Shown piece after piece: positions 23,912 through 34,488 of a stretch of DNA of 64,000 nt. Position numbers and translations under genes: made by a program. The notes below the pieces were generated by a model, which saw only the letters and a program-made list of their open reading frames with translations, was not told the DNA's origin and did not search any database. The DNA lies in NCBI RefSeq assembly GCF_040939455.1, contig NC_134112.1, positions 65,613,001 through 65,677,000 of the forward strand, given 5' to 3'. This DNA is from Microcebus murinus. Taxonomy: Eukaryota > Chordata > Mammalia > Primates > Cheirogaleidae. Each line of letters begins with the position of its first letter. Positions within the stretch are counted from its first letter, which is position 1.

Positions 23912-25554
23912 TTAAAAGAAAGTCCTACAAATAGTTCGTTATAACACAATAAGATTTTTAACCAATCTTAACCTTCAGAATAGCTCTTAGAAATTAAAAG
24001 CAGTCCTATATTCAGCACTAGTGGGCTCTGAATAAACTGTAAAACAATGACAAGCAAAATATGAATCATCCTAATGAGAAACCCTGGGTACAAGACACAT
24101 TTGAGATAATTAAAAAATAATAGGCATTGAATATTGAGAAAAGATTAATTTTCACTAATGAATGAGATTGTATTATGACGTTATAATTAAAATGTCTGTG
24201 CTGTGGTTGCTTTTTTAAATGACAAGCTTAAACAAAATAAGGGAGCTTTATATGAAAGTCCAAACTGAGTGTACCTCTGAAAAAAATCTGCAGTGATATG
24301 AGCAGTGAATGAAAAAGAACATGCTTTTTTCACATACTAGAACAAGAAATTTTCAAGGGGTAGAAACAAATATGAAAGCCAAAGCAGTGTGTGTTGTCAG
24401 GTTATAAGCAGTCTTAATAAAAACAATGTCCTAAACAAATGATATAAAAGTGAAAAACTTTCAACTACTCTTCTTCAAGTATCTCAATCAGTGTGTTAAG
24501 GTTTTCGCATTATGTCCAGTGGGAGAGAAAAATACAAATGGACAACTACAAAGTACTTCAAATTTTAAAAACTAGACACTATTGACAAAATTGATACAGA
24601 ATTCTAAAATAAATAAGACCCATGTTAGCACAGCTATTTGATTTATAACTTAAAGAACTTGCCTATTAAAATATTGAGTCACTTACAAAAACAACAGCAC
24701 CCCTCAAGTAGTAAAAACACCTATTCACATAAATGGTCATTCAATCAAAACAGAAAAAATAATATTGAGATGCTATATCCAAGTATCTAGGGAGTGGGCA
24801 ATGAGAGCAAGAGCATTAAGTCAGTAATGTGACAAAGCTGTACATAATAGATTTTCTTTTACTTAATAGCATTACCCCATTGAAAAATGTGAATATAAAC
24901 AGAATACAATAGATGTTTTCTATTAAGTTTTCCTTAATGGTTTTGACATGATGTTGCCTGATATTTGACCTCCAAAATTAATACAAATTGCTTTGGATAA
25001 GAACACAACCCTGAAGATAGGAAACTGATTTTTAGATTAAGCAAAAGTTAACCACAAATGAATATTAATGGAGTCCATTGGATAAGGCTCCAATCAGCTC
25101 ACAGAGCAGTGAACCTCTACATTGGAAGGCCTTGGGTTTAATGGTAAACAAAGCATTTAGTTGAGAACTTACTAATGGGTAAAAATGAGCTTTAATTACA
25201 TTTGCTGATTATATTAAAACGGGAGAGTGGTGAAAAATGACAGAAGGTGTTATGCTGCCATTTAGTGAGAATGAAATTCTAGGTGTGAAGGACTGTGATT
25301 TAGACAAATATTGCTTGGGATTCCATCTCAGCAAGTTGAAATTCTGGAGGTTTGCTAATTTTTGTGCTTTGTTCTGAAGCAGTCACTTTCCTTTGCCTGA
25401 GAAAAGCAGCTATAAAGGAGTAGGCAGATGTGGATGGCTGTTTTTAATTCTATATTTTGTGAATTCACAGAAATAATTAACATAGTAACCTGGAAGTTGG
25501 TTGACAGATTTTGGGTACTTAAGCAGGATCAAAATGGAAATGAACATATAATTG
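23912..25554. other. Unassigned AT-rich sequence
   Basis: No gene, RNA or confidently recognised repeat is visible in this stretch. Confidence 0.5.
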
Positions 25555-26185
25555 GATCATTTATTCATTACACCCATACTTAGTATGCTCCTAATCTGTG
25601 CCAAACACTGTTCTAAAAGTTGAGAGTATTTGTGAACAAAACAGACTAATACTTGCACCCCCAAGAAATTCATATTTTAGCAAAATTATTTCTTCCTGGA
25701 TTGGATTTCTTTTCCTCCCCTGGTGATACCATAGAATATTTTATAGAAAAGTAGAATAGCCATTCTCCACGCTATCAGACTGAAAAGAAGGAGACAGGAA
25801 TTTGCATGTACGCAGCATAGACTGTTATCCTGTGTTGGGTCTTGAGGGATGCAGAGATTAAAAGCACCTACAGCTGCTGGGGAAGTATTTAGTGGAAAAA
25901 AGGTATAAAAGAGAGTCACATGAGACTTGATGAAATTAGCTAGATGGATAGATAAGGGAAGAGCGACCATGAAAAAGTGGGGCATGCTTTATGAAATGTA
26001 AAGAATGGTAGGAGATGGAGGCAGGCAAAAACCAGATCACAACAAGCCTCACATATCATGCAAATAAGGTTAGGATGATGTCATGGTGAAAGGGAATTTA
26101 TTGAAGGATTTGTAACAGAGAAACATGATCAGATGTGCATAAGCTAGTGAAGCAGAAAATCAGTCTAGGGACACTGGTAAAGCTA
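25555..26185 (+). repeat. Ancient eutherian interspersed repeat, family not named
   Basis: The opening 'ctaatctgtgccaaacactg', 'ttgtgaacaaaacagacta' and later 'gaaacatgatcagatgtgc' with 'gaaaatcagtctagggacac' follow a repeat pattern common in placental genomes ('tgtgccaggcactgttcta', 'gtgaacaaaacagac', 'gacatgatctgat'). The middle (25690-25980) is diverged. I do not assign a name. Confidence 0.45.
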
Positions 26186-26204
26186 TTGGGGACGGATGAA
26201 AAAC

Positions 26205-26405
26205 CTGGGCCATGCAATCTAGGAGACACTAGCCACACGTGCTATAGAAATGTAAACGGTAAATAATTAAAATTAAATAAAATTAAAACTCCAGTGTCTT
26301 AATTGTATCAATCATATTTCAAATGTTGTGTAATGCAGATGCGGAACATTTCTATCATCACAAGCATTCTTTGGCATCACTGGACACATAACTGGACAGT
26401 GGTCA
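26205..26405. mobile_element. Probable hAT-type DNA transposon remnant
   Basis: 'gacactagccacacgtgcta', the 'aaattaaataaaattaaaac' core and 'gatgcggaacatttctatca' then 'catcactggacac' fit a common non-autonomous element with 'agccacatgtggcta' near one end. It is diverged and the ends are not exact. The superfamily is an inference. Confidence 0.4.
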
Positions 26406-28382
26406 CCTTCTCTCGAGAAGAAAGTACGATGGTACTGAGGGAGGGAAGGAGGGCATTTTAAGGGGAAATAACTTTAGAATTTACTCCATATGTCTCTGTG
26501 TTCTTGTTTTTTTTTTACAGCAAGAATGTTTTGTGATCACTGAAAAAATTCAAAGCCTAAACGTGGCAGTTATCATGGGGGTGAAAAGGCAGAGAGGTAG
26601 ACTAAATCTCTCCTCGAGTTCTCTTTCCCATTTTTAATGCTATTTGATCTCAGCTAGGAAATCCAGAATTTCAAGTATAAATTCTGAATTTGTCAAAGTA
26701 CTTATCAGTATTCAATGTAGAAAAGTTATCTTTAACAAGAAAACCATTTGCTGTTATATGATATTGAACTTTCTTTTTAAATTATCATTATTACCATTTA
26801 TAGGGAAAAATAAATACTCAAAGACATCAAAGTACATTGACCGTGGATTATACATGGAAATATGGGGAGAAGACAAAGAAAAGTCTCTACCTGATCACTA
26901 ATCACTACCTAGTGAGCGGGCAGAAAGGCAGACAGGGTGCAGCATGGCTCCACCAATGCAGTTGCCTGCCAGTGCCGCCATCTTTCCTGGGCAAGGGTGC
27001 CACTCTTGCTGGGTGTTTGGGGGATGCCCAGGGAGCTCAACTAGAGTGGGCACAGAGAGCTCTTGCTCTCTAGCTGCCAGACTACCAAGCTGCCAAGTGA
27101 AGCAATGCTTCACAACATGCTGCCAAGGAAGTTTTAGCACTTGAATCTTGTCTAACTTTCCTGGTGTGGTGAATATTACATTGCTTCTTTAGCCAAAATA
27201 ATGCAAATCAAAGTTAAGGATGAAAATAAAATGAATCCATACACTGGAAAAAAAAAATCAGCAGTAGTCAGAGCTAAATTGGAAGATGACGTCAGATGGT
27301 TTCCAATTCACCACATTTCCTTTCAAACTGTAGAATTTATATTTAACAAGGACTTATTTTCTTAAATCCCTGAAGTGAAAAGAGGAGCCCCTTACAGAAG
27401 CAAACATGCAATTTCATGTTATCTGCAATAAATGAACCACTGATCAATAAACTAAAAAGTGTAAACATTCTCTAATTCAAGAAAGCTGCAGAATCACCTG
27501 GGTTTAGATTGCTTCTATAGGAACAGTTCTAATTTATATTTTTGCTACAGAAGTTAGATAGGCTAGGAATGTGATACAGAAATTATGTTACATAGTCACC
27601 CCAGCTAAAACGTTCTGCTACATGTTTTATTTTTCAGAAGTGCTGAAAGTCATTTATATCCACTACATACCTATTTTGTCTAAAAAACTAGAAGTGATAT
27701 CTAAATATAGATAGAATTATATACCATCCCACCACATCATAGCTTTTGTTTCTTATCTATTAACTACATGAAAAGAAAATGAATATTACTACGGAACTAC
27801 TTTTTTAATTATAGAAAAGGAAAGACAAAATATTACATTCAAAAGTGAATATTCCTCACTTCATATGAGGAGTAGAACCCAGGCCACATGACCTTTTATT
27901 TGAGATTAAACCCTTAAGTATAAATAAATCATGAAAAGAATCCCATTAATGTAAAATTAAAGATTAATGATATTCTTTTTATTTTAACACTACAATTAGT
28001 ACAGTATTTTCCCCAATTGTCTGTAACTGAGACCTCTGCTGGCTTTTCTAAATAGTGTGCCAGTCCATTTTTAGTCTCTCAAGGTCAACTGGAGTTTCTG
28101 CACTTCCATAGCCCATCTTTCATATCCTGAACCTGCTGCCACCAAAGACACACACCCCAGGCCAAGCTGTAGAATGGTGGTTTCCAGCAGAGACAGCCAG
28201 CATTTTGGCTGGCTCCATTTAGACAGCTGGATGCTGGTTCACATTTCCCCAGCAGGGCAGGTCTGTCACACAGACCTGAAGTTTGTGGAGTTCTGGAAGC
28301 CCGCGTCTTAGGTTAGTTATAATTTGCCTTGAATTCAAAGGAGTTTCACATAAAGGACAATATATATATTTTTTTCCTGCTG
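26406..28382. other. Unassigned, with a GC-richer patch at 26920-27145
   Basis: The patch at 26920-27145 is open on both strands (80 and 78 codons), as expected of GC-richer DNA, and shows no domain. A second richer stretch at 28040-28310 has no identity I recognise. The rest is AT-rich. Confidence 0.45.
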
Positions 28383-28478
28383 ATATGAAAAAATGTTTGC
28401 AGTTATATATGTATATATGTATACATTATATATACATGCATATATACATATATATGGCACATGCATATATACATTTGG
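28383..28478. repeat. TA-rich microsatellite
   Basis: Degenerate (TATG/TACA)n with runs such as 'tatatatgtatatatgtat' and 'catgcatatatacatat'. It can fold on itself. Open frames across it are artefacts of the repeat. Confidence 0.85.
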
Positions 28479-28921
28479 TTTAATTCCACAAATATATATT
28501 GAACATTTTCTGTGTACTAGGTTCACAGTACTAGGTTCATATATATCAATAAGCTGTAATCTGTGATTTTTAGGAACTTATAGTCAAATAGAAGGTTGAC
28601 TTTCTTCTTGAATTAAAAGGTTGCCTGATGTCATTTTCTTTTGTTTCTAAAATGGAACATGAATTAAGCCTGACGCAACTAGTCAAAATAGTGATGGGCT
28701 TTATTCTATAAAGTTTCTCATCATTTGTTGAAAACATGTTATTGATAACATTCTGATTCCCCTAAATTCATTCACAACCATGAATAGTTTTTCTTTATGT
28801 ATGTGCAAACCAAAGATGTGAAAGTGTTGTGCTGCTCATTAGTTTTACAGTCATCTAGATACTTCACTTGTTAAGACATCTGTCAGAGTGGTAATGGAAA
28901 AATTCTTTAAAAACTTGTTCA

Positions 28922-29315
28922 CCAAATGGTAGGTCTACTTTTAGTTCTTTGAGGAATCTCCATGTTATTTTCCATAGAGGTTGTACTAGTTTGCAGTCCC
29001 ACCAACAGTGTATAAGAGTTCTTTTCTGACCACATGGCAAGAATGGAAAAACAAACACATGGACTTACTATTAAATTGGAGCTAAGCTATCAACACACTC
29101 ATGTGCACAGGTGGAAGTAAAACTCAATGGAAATCAAGCAGGTAGGAGTTGAGAGGAAAGGATGGGTGAAATCATACCTAACAGGTACAATGTGTACCAT
29201 CTGTGAAATGGGTACACTTACAACTTTGTCTCAAGCAGTACAAAAGCAATCCATGTAACCAAAACATTTGTACCCCTGTAATATTCTAGAAAAAAACTCA
29301 CAAAAAACAAAAAAC
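28922..29315 (+). mobile_element. Short L1 with 5' inversion
   Basis: Positions 28922 to about 29025 are antisense ORF2 C-terminal DNA ('ttgcagtcccaccaacagtg'). From about 29026 the plus strand reads the ORF2 end and 3'UTR ('gaatggaaaaacaaacacat' through 'aaaacatttgtacccctgta') and an A-rich tail. 'cttgttca' at 28914-28921 recurs at 29316-29323 as the likely TSD. It is a miniature twin-primed insertion. Confidence 0.75.
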
Positions 29316-29330
29316 CTTGTTCATTATTAG

Positions 29331-29344
29331 GCTCCCTTAGTTTT
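29331..29344. repeat. Full-length L1 TSD, left copy
   Basis: 'gctcccttagtttt', identical to 35873-35886. The last four T also belong to the poly(T) run. The right copy ends TTTT followed by 'ac', close to the L1 endonuclease TTTT/A site. Confidence 0.85.
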
Positions 29345-29363
29345 TTTTTTTTTTTTTTTTTTT

Positions 29364-29575
29364 ATTTTGGCATATTATGGGGGTACAGATTTTAAGGTTT
29401 CAATAAATGCCCATTTCCCCCCCTCCCCCCAAAAGTCTGAGTCTCCATCATGACCATCCCCCAGATGGTGCACATCTCACTCACTATGTATGTATATACC
29501 CGCCCCCCTCCCCCCTCCCACCTGCCCAATACCCTATTACTGTAGCACCTATGTGTCCACTTAGGTGCTACTCAG
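29364..29575 (-). other. L1 3'UTR with G-rich tracts
   Basis: The sense (minus) strand carries two G-runs. At 29499-29519 the runs are G3, G6, G6 and G3 separated by single bases, able to form a G-quadruplex. A second tract of G6 and G7 lies at 29417-29430. G-rich polypurine tracts are typical of L1 3'UTRs. Confidence 0.7.
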
Positions 29576-32500
29576 TTAATACCAGTTTGCTGGAGAATAT
29601 ATCTGGTGCTTGTTTTTCCATTCTTGGGATACTTCACTTAGTAGTATGGGTTCCAGCTCTAACCAGGAAAATATAAGGTGTGCTATATCACCATTGTTTC
29701 TTAGAGCTGAATAGTACTCCATGGTGTACATATACCACATTTTATTAATCCATTCTTTGATTGATGGGCACTTGGGCTGTTTCCACAGCCTTGCAATTAT
29801 GAATTGTGCTGCTATAAACATTCGAGTGCAGGTGTCTTTTTTGTAGAGTGTCACTGGATCATTTGGGTAGATGCCCAGCAATGGGATTGCTGGATCAAAT
29901 GGTAGATTCACTTGTATCGCTTTAAGGTATCTCCATATTGCTTTCCACAGAGGTTGAACTAGTTTGCAGTCCCACCAGCAGTGTAGGAGTGTTCCTCTCT
30001 CTCCGCAACCACGCCAGCATTTATTGTTTGGAGATTTTTTGATAAAGGCCATTCTCACTGGGGTTAAGTGATATCTCATTGTGGTTTTGATTTGCATTTC
30101 CCTGATGATTAGAGATGTTGAGCATTTCTTCATATGTTTGTTGGCCATTCTTCTGTCTTCTTTAGAAAAATTTCTGTTCAAGTCCTTTGCCCACTTTTTA
30201 ATGGGGTTATTTGATTTTTTCTTCCTAATTTTCGTGAGTTCTAAGTATATTCTAGTTATCAGTCCCTTATCGGATGCATAGGATGCAAAAATTTTCTCCC
30301 ATTCTGTAGGTTGTCTGTTTACTTTCGTGACTATTTCTTTGGCTGTGCAGAAGCTTTGTAGTTTGATCATGTCCCATTTATTTATTTTTGTTGCTGCTGT
30401 GATTGCCTTTGGGGACTTCTTCATAAACTCTTTGCCCAGGCCGATGTCTAGGAGAGTGTTTCCAACTTTTTCCTCTAGAGTTCTAATAGTTTCATATCTT
30501 AGGTTTAAGTCTGTTATCCAGCGTGAGTTGGTTTTTGTGAGAGGTGAAAGGTGTGGGTCCTGTTTTAGCCTTCTACAGGTGGCTATCCAGTTTTCCCAGC
30601 ACCATTTATTGAAGAGGGATTCTTTTCCCCAGCGTATGTTTTTGTCTGCTTTGTCAAAGATGAGACGGCTATATGAGGATGGTTTTATATCAGGATTCTC
30701 ACATCTGTTCCACTGGTCAATATTCCTGTTTTTGTGCCAATACCATATTGTTTTAATTACTACAGCTTTGTAGTATAGTTTGATATCTGGCATATTAATG
30801 CCTCCCATTTTGTTTTTGTTGCCTAGAATTGCTCTTGATATTCGGGGTCTTCTTTGGTTCCATACGAAGCGTAAAATTATTTTTTCTATATCTGTGAAGA
30901 ATGCTGATGGGATTTTAATAGGTATTGCATTGAATCTGTAGATCAGTTTGGGTAGTATAGACATTTTGACGATATTGAGTCTGCCGATCCACGAGCATGG
31001 TATGGATTTCCATCTGTTTACATCCTCTGCTATTTCCTTCCTCAGTGTTTCATAGTTCTCCCTGTAGAGGTCTTTTACCTCTTTGGTTAAATATATTCCT
31101 AGGTACTTTAATTTCTTTGTTGCTATTGTGAAGGGAATTGAGTCTTTGATTTGGTTCTCAATTAGATTGTTGTTGGCGTATATGAATGCCTCTGATTTCT
31201 GTGTATTAATTTTGTATCCTGAGACTTTACTAAATTCATTGATCAGTTCCAGGAGTTTCTTGGTTGAATCCTTGGGGTTTTCTAGATACAATATCATATC
31301 ATCAGCAAACAGTGAAAGTTTGATCTCTTCTGCCCCTATTTGGATTCCATTTTCCTGTCTGATTGCTGTAGCCAAGACTTCCAGCACTATGTTGAATAGA
31401 AGTGGAGATAGTGGGCAGCCTTGTCTGGTTCCAGTTCTAAGTGGGAATGATTTCAATCTTTCCCCATTCAGTATGATGTTGGCTACGGGTCTGTCATATA
31501 TGGCTTGTATCATTTTTAGGTATGTCCCTTCTATGCCTATTTTCTTAAGTGTTCGTATCATGAAAGGGTGTTGAATTTTGTCAAAAGCTTTTTCTGCATC
31601 TATTGAAAGAATCATGTGGTCTTTGTTTTTGCTTCTGTTGATGTGGTGAATTGCATTTATAGATTTACGTATGTTGAACCATCCCTGCATCCCTGGGATG
31701 AAGCCCACTTGGTCGTGGTGGATTATTTTTTTGATAAGTGTCTGGATTCGGTTAGCTAAGATTTTGTTGAAAATTTTTGCATCTATATTCATTAGGGATA
31801 TTGGTCTGTAGTTTTCTTTTTTTGTTGCATCCTTTCCTGGTTTTGGTATCAGAGTAATATTCGCTTCATAAAAGGTGTCGGGGAGGTTTCCCTTCTTCTC
31901 GATGTTGTGGAATAGTTTCTGCAAGATAGGTACTAGTTCCTCTTTGTAAGTATGGTAAAATTCAGGTGTGAAGCCATCTGGACCGGGACTTTTCTTTTTA
32001 GGGAGATTTTTAATTGCTGTTTCTATTTCAGCTGTTGAGATTGGTCTGTTCAGGGAATCTATTTCTTCCTGGTTGAGCCTAGGGAGGCTGTGTGTTTCTA
32101 GAAATTTGTCCATTTCCTCCACATTTTCCAGTTTGTGTGCATAAAGATTTTTGTAGTATTCATAAATTGTATCTTGTATCTCTTTGGGATCAGTTGTGAT
32201 ATCTCCTTTTTCATTCCTGATGGAGCTTATTAGAGATTTCTCTTTTCTGCTTTTCGTTAGCTTAGCCAATGGCGTGTCAATTTTGTTTATTTTTTCAAAG
32301 AACCAACTTTTTGTTTTATTAATCTCCTGAATAGCTTTCCTGTTTTCAATTTCGTTTAGTTCTGATTTGATCTTGTTGATTTCACTTCTTCTGCTGGGTT
32401 TGGGGTTGGTCTGTTCTTCTTTTTCCAGCTCTTTGAGTCGTTTCATTAGATTGTCTATTTGTGATCTTCTTGCCTTTTGGTTATAGGCATTTATGGAGAT

Positions 32501-33442
32501 AAACTTTCCTCTCAGAACTGCTTTAGCTGTGTCCCAGAGGAGTTGATAACTTGTCTCTCCATTGTCGTTTTCTTCATAGAAGTTTTTTATTTCCGTCTTG
32601 ATTTCTTCATTTACGAAGTAATCATTTAGTAGGAGGTTGTTTAATTTCCACGTTTTTGTGTAGAAATGTGAGTTTCTGTTAGGGTTGATTTCTAGTTTTA
32701 TTCCACTGTGATCTGAGAAAGTACATGGTATGATTTCTATTTTTTTAAATTTCTTGAGATTTTCTTTGTGTCCTAGGATATGGTCAATCTTAGAGAATGT
32801 CCCGTGAGCTGATGAGAAGAACGTATATTCAGTGGATTTTGGGTAGAATGTTCTGTAGATGTCTGTCAGACCCAATTGTTCTAGAGTTTTGTTTAAGTCC
32901 ATTATTTCTTTATTAATTTTCTGTTTGGAGGATCTGTCTCGTGCCGTCAGTGGGGTGTTGAAATCTCCGGCGATTATGGAGTTGCTATTAATCCATTTGC
33001 TTAGCTCCAGTAAGGTTTGCTTTATGAATCTGGGTGCACCTAAGTTGGGTGCATATATATTTAAAATTGTTATCTCCTCTTGTTGGACTGTGCCCTTCAC
33101 CATTATATAATGACCCTCTTTGTCTTTTACTACTTTTGTTGGTTTAAAAACTAAATCGTCTGAAAGTAGAACTGCCACACCAGCCTTCTTTTGGTTTCTA
33201 TTTGCTTGGAATATTGATCTCCACCCTTTTATTTTTAGTCTATGTGCATCCTTGCAGGTTAAATGTGTTTCCTGAAGACAGCATATACTTGGCCTGTATT
33301 TTCTTATCCATTCAGCCAGCCTATGTCTCTTGAGTGGAGAGTTTAAGCCATTCACATTTATTGAGAGAACTGATAGGTAAGGTAGATTACTGATCATTCT
33401 GTTGGGTTGGATGTTGTTGCTATGATTTCTGTCTTGAGCCAT
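29576..33442 (-). CDS. L1 ORF2p: endonuclease and reverse transcriptase (1288 aa)
   Basis: ORF2p nicks genomic DNA and reverse transcribes L1 RNA at the nick, in a cytoplasm-assembled RNP that enters the nucleus. The frame is uninterrupted. Residues 16-255 form an APE-like endonuclease in which the key residues are visible: N29, E58, D160, N162, D220, S243, D244 and H245. The reverse transcriptase has its catalytic motif F712-A-D-D715. The C-terminal Cys/His motif is C1142-x3-C1146-x7-H1154-x4-C1159. The length is close to that of human ORF2p (1275 aa). Met1 is in a strong start context (A at -3, G at +4), but Met16 gives 1273 aa, puts the catalytic Asn at position 14 as in human, and is the start shared with the older copy at 16602. 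L1 ORF2 is known to be translated by an unusual termination/reinitiation mode after ORF1, so the true start is open. Confidence 0.95.
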   Translation of the reverse strand: MAQDRNHSNNIQPNRMISNLPYLSVLSINVNGLNSPLKRHRLAEWIRKYRPSICCLQETHLTCKDAHRLKIKGWRSIFQANRNQKKAGVAVLLSDDLVFKPTKVVKDKEGHYIMVKGTVQQEEITILNIYAPNLGAPRFIKQTLLELSKWINSNSIIAGDFNTPLTARDRSSKQKINKEIMDLNKTLEQLGLTDIYRTFYPKSTEYTFFSSAHGTFSKIDHILGHKENLKKFKKIEIIPCTFSDHSGIKLEINPNRNSHFYTKTWKLNNLLLNDYFVNEEIKTEIKNFYEENDNGETSYQLLWDTAKAVLRGKFISINAYNQKARRSQIDNLMKRLKELEKEEQTNPKPSRRSEINKIKSELNEIENRKAIQEINKTKSWFFEKINKIDTPLAKLTKSRKEKSLISSIRNEKGDITTDPKEIQDTIYEYYKNLYAHKLENVEEMDKFLETHSLPRLNQEEIDSLNRPISTAEIETAIKNLPKKKSPGPDGFTPEFYHTYKEELVPILQKLFHNIEKKGNLPDTFYEANITLIPKPGKDATKKENYRPISLMNIDAKIFNKILANRIQTLIKKIIHHDQVGFIPGMQGWFNIRKSINAIHHINRSKNKDHMILSIDAEKAFDKIQHPFMIRTLKKIGIEGTYLKMIQAIYDRPVANIILNGERLKSFPLRTGTRQGCPLSPLLFNIVLEVLATAIRQENGIQIGAEEIKLSLFADDMILYLENPKDSTKKLLELINEFSKVSGYKINTQKSEAFIYANNNLIENQIKDSIPFTIATKKLKYLGIYLTKEVKDLYRENYETLRKEIAEDVNRWKSIPCSWIGRLNIVKMSILPKLIYRFNAIPIKIPSAFFTDIEKIILRFVWNQRRPRISRAILGNKNKMGGINMPDIKLYYKAVVIKTIWYWHKNRNIDQWNRCENPDIKPSSYSRLIFDKADKNIRWGKESLFNKWCWENWIATCRRLKQDPHLSPLTKTNSRWITDLNLRYETIRTLEEKVGNTLLDIGLGKEFMKKSPKAITAATKINKWDMIKLQSFCTAKEIVTKVNRQPTEWEKIFASYASDKGLITRIYLELTKIRKKKSNNPIKKWAKDLNRNFSKEDRRMANKHMKKCSTSLIIREMQIKTTMRYHLTPVRMAFIKKSPNNKCWRGCGERGTLLHCWWDCKLVQPLWKAIWRYLKAIQVNLPFDPAIPLLGIYPNDPVTLYKKDTCTRMFIAAQFIIARLWKQPKCPSIKEWINKMWYMYTMEYYSALRNNGDIAHLIFSWLELEPILLSEVSQEWKNKHQIYSPANWY

Positions 33443-33483
33443 TGTAATATCTGGCCTTTAATATCTTTGGGTTTTGGTTGTTT

Positions 33484-34488
33484 TTATATCCGTGGATTAT
33501 TATTATGATGTTCCGTGCGTAACGCTGTTTTAAGTACTTCTTGTAGGGCTGGTCTTGTCTTGGTGAATTCTCTGAGCCTTTGCTTGTCTGAGAATGTTTT
33601 TATTTCTCCTTCATATATGAAGCTTAGTTTTGCAGGGAATAATATTCTAGGCTGGGCATTGTTTTGTTTCAAAAGAGTGAGAATGGGGCCCCAGTCTCTC
33701 CTTGCTTGTAAAGTCTCATTAGAGAAGTCTGATGTTATTCGAATTGGCTTTCCCTTGTATGTCACTTGCTTCTTTTGTCTTACAGCTCTTAGAAGGGCCT
33801 CTTTAGTTGATACTTTGGTCAGTCTGATGACTGCATGACGTGACGTCTTCCTGTTTGCATTGAATCTCCCAGGGGTCCTCTGGGCTTCTTGAACTTGTAT
33901 ATCGAGATTTTGAGCAAGGCCTGGGAAATTTTCCTCTATTATATCTTCAAAAAGCTTGTCCAGCCCTTGAGTGTTGTCTTCCTCCCCTTCGGCTAAACCT
34001 ATGACCCTCACGTTAGGTTTTTTCACATAATCCCACAGCTCTTGTAGGCTTTGGTCTTTTCTCTTGTTTCTCTGCTGTATTTCTGTGACTGATTTATTTA
34101 ATTGGAAGGTGTTATCTTCAAGCTCTGAGATTCTTTCTTCTGCTTGATCTACCCTGTTCTTGAGACTTTCCACAGTATTTTGTAGTTCTCTGAGTTGATT
34201 CTTCATCTCCAGGACTTCGGTTAAAGTTTTCTTCACTGTGTCAATCTCTTTGTTGAACCTTTGTTCCATTTCTTGGAGGTTTTTTGTGTTTTCTTGGTGT
34301 TGGTTATTGAGTTGTTGTTGCAGCTGGGTGAGTGTTCTTATGATCCACATACGAAATTCCTTTTCTGTCATATTGGTTGCCTGATTTTGGTCGGTGTCCG
34401 TTTCTAGGGGGCTGGTGCTCCTCCTTGGGGGTGTGTTTTCCGTTTGGTTCTTCATATTTCCTGAGTTCTTTCGCTGACTTCTTCCCAT
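33484..34488 (-). CDS. L1 ORF1p: RNA-binding chaperone (334 aa)
   Basis: ORF1p coats L1 RNA as trimers and acts as a nucleic-acid chaperone in the L1 RNP. The frame is intact and close to the human length of 338 residues. A basic, polar N-terminus (about 1-45) precedes a long heptad-rich coiled coil (about 50-150, with repeated 'LKNRVDQAEERISELED'-type heptads). An RRM-like region follows, starting near 'NVRVIGLAEGEE' (about 158). The C-terminal domain includes 'ARRDWGPIL' and ends 'HHNNNPRI'. It is separated from ORF2 by 41 bp, or 86 bp if ORF2 begins at Met16. The start is chosen because it aligns with the start of the older copy at 15521. Confidence 0.95.
   Translation of the reverse strand: MGRSQRKNSGNMKNQTENTPPRRSTSPLETDTDQNQATNMTEKEFRMWIIRTLTQLQQQLNNQHQENTKNLQEMEQRFNKEIDTVKKTLTEVLEMKNQLRELQNTVESLKNRVDQAEERISELEDNTFQLNKSVTEIQQRNKRKDQSLQELWDYVKKPNVRVIGLAEGEEDNTQGLDKLFEDIIEENFPGLAQNLDIQVQEAQRTPGRFNANRKTSRHAVIRLTKVSTKEALLRAVRQKKQVTYKGKPIRITSDFSNETLQARRDWGPILTLLKQNNAQPRILFPAKLSFIYEGEIKTFSDKQRLREFTKTRPALQEVLKTALRTEHHNNNPRI

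Noticed and set aside
26837..27144. Overlapping open frames on both strands as a small gene
   Set aside because: Both strands are open, as expected of a GC-richer patch. There is no domain, splice signal pair or codon pattern to support a gene.
30081..33110. Plus-strand open frames of 60-163 codons inside the intact L1
   Set aside because: They are shadows of ORF2 on the opposite strand. Their sequences are the antisense of conserved ORF2 codons.
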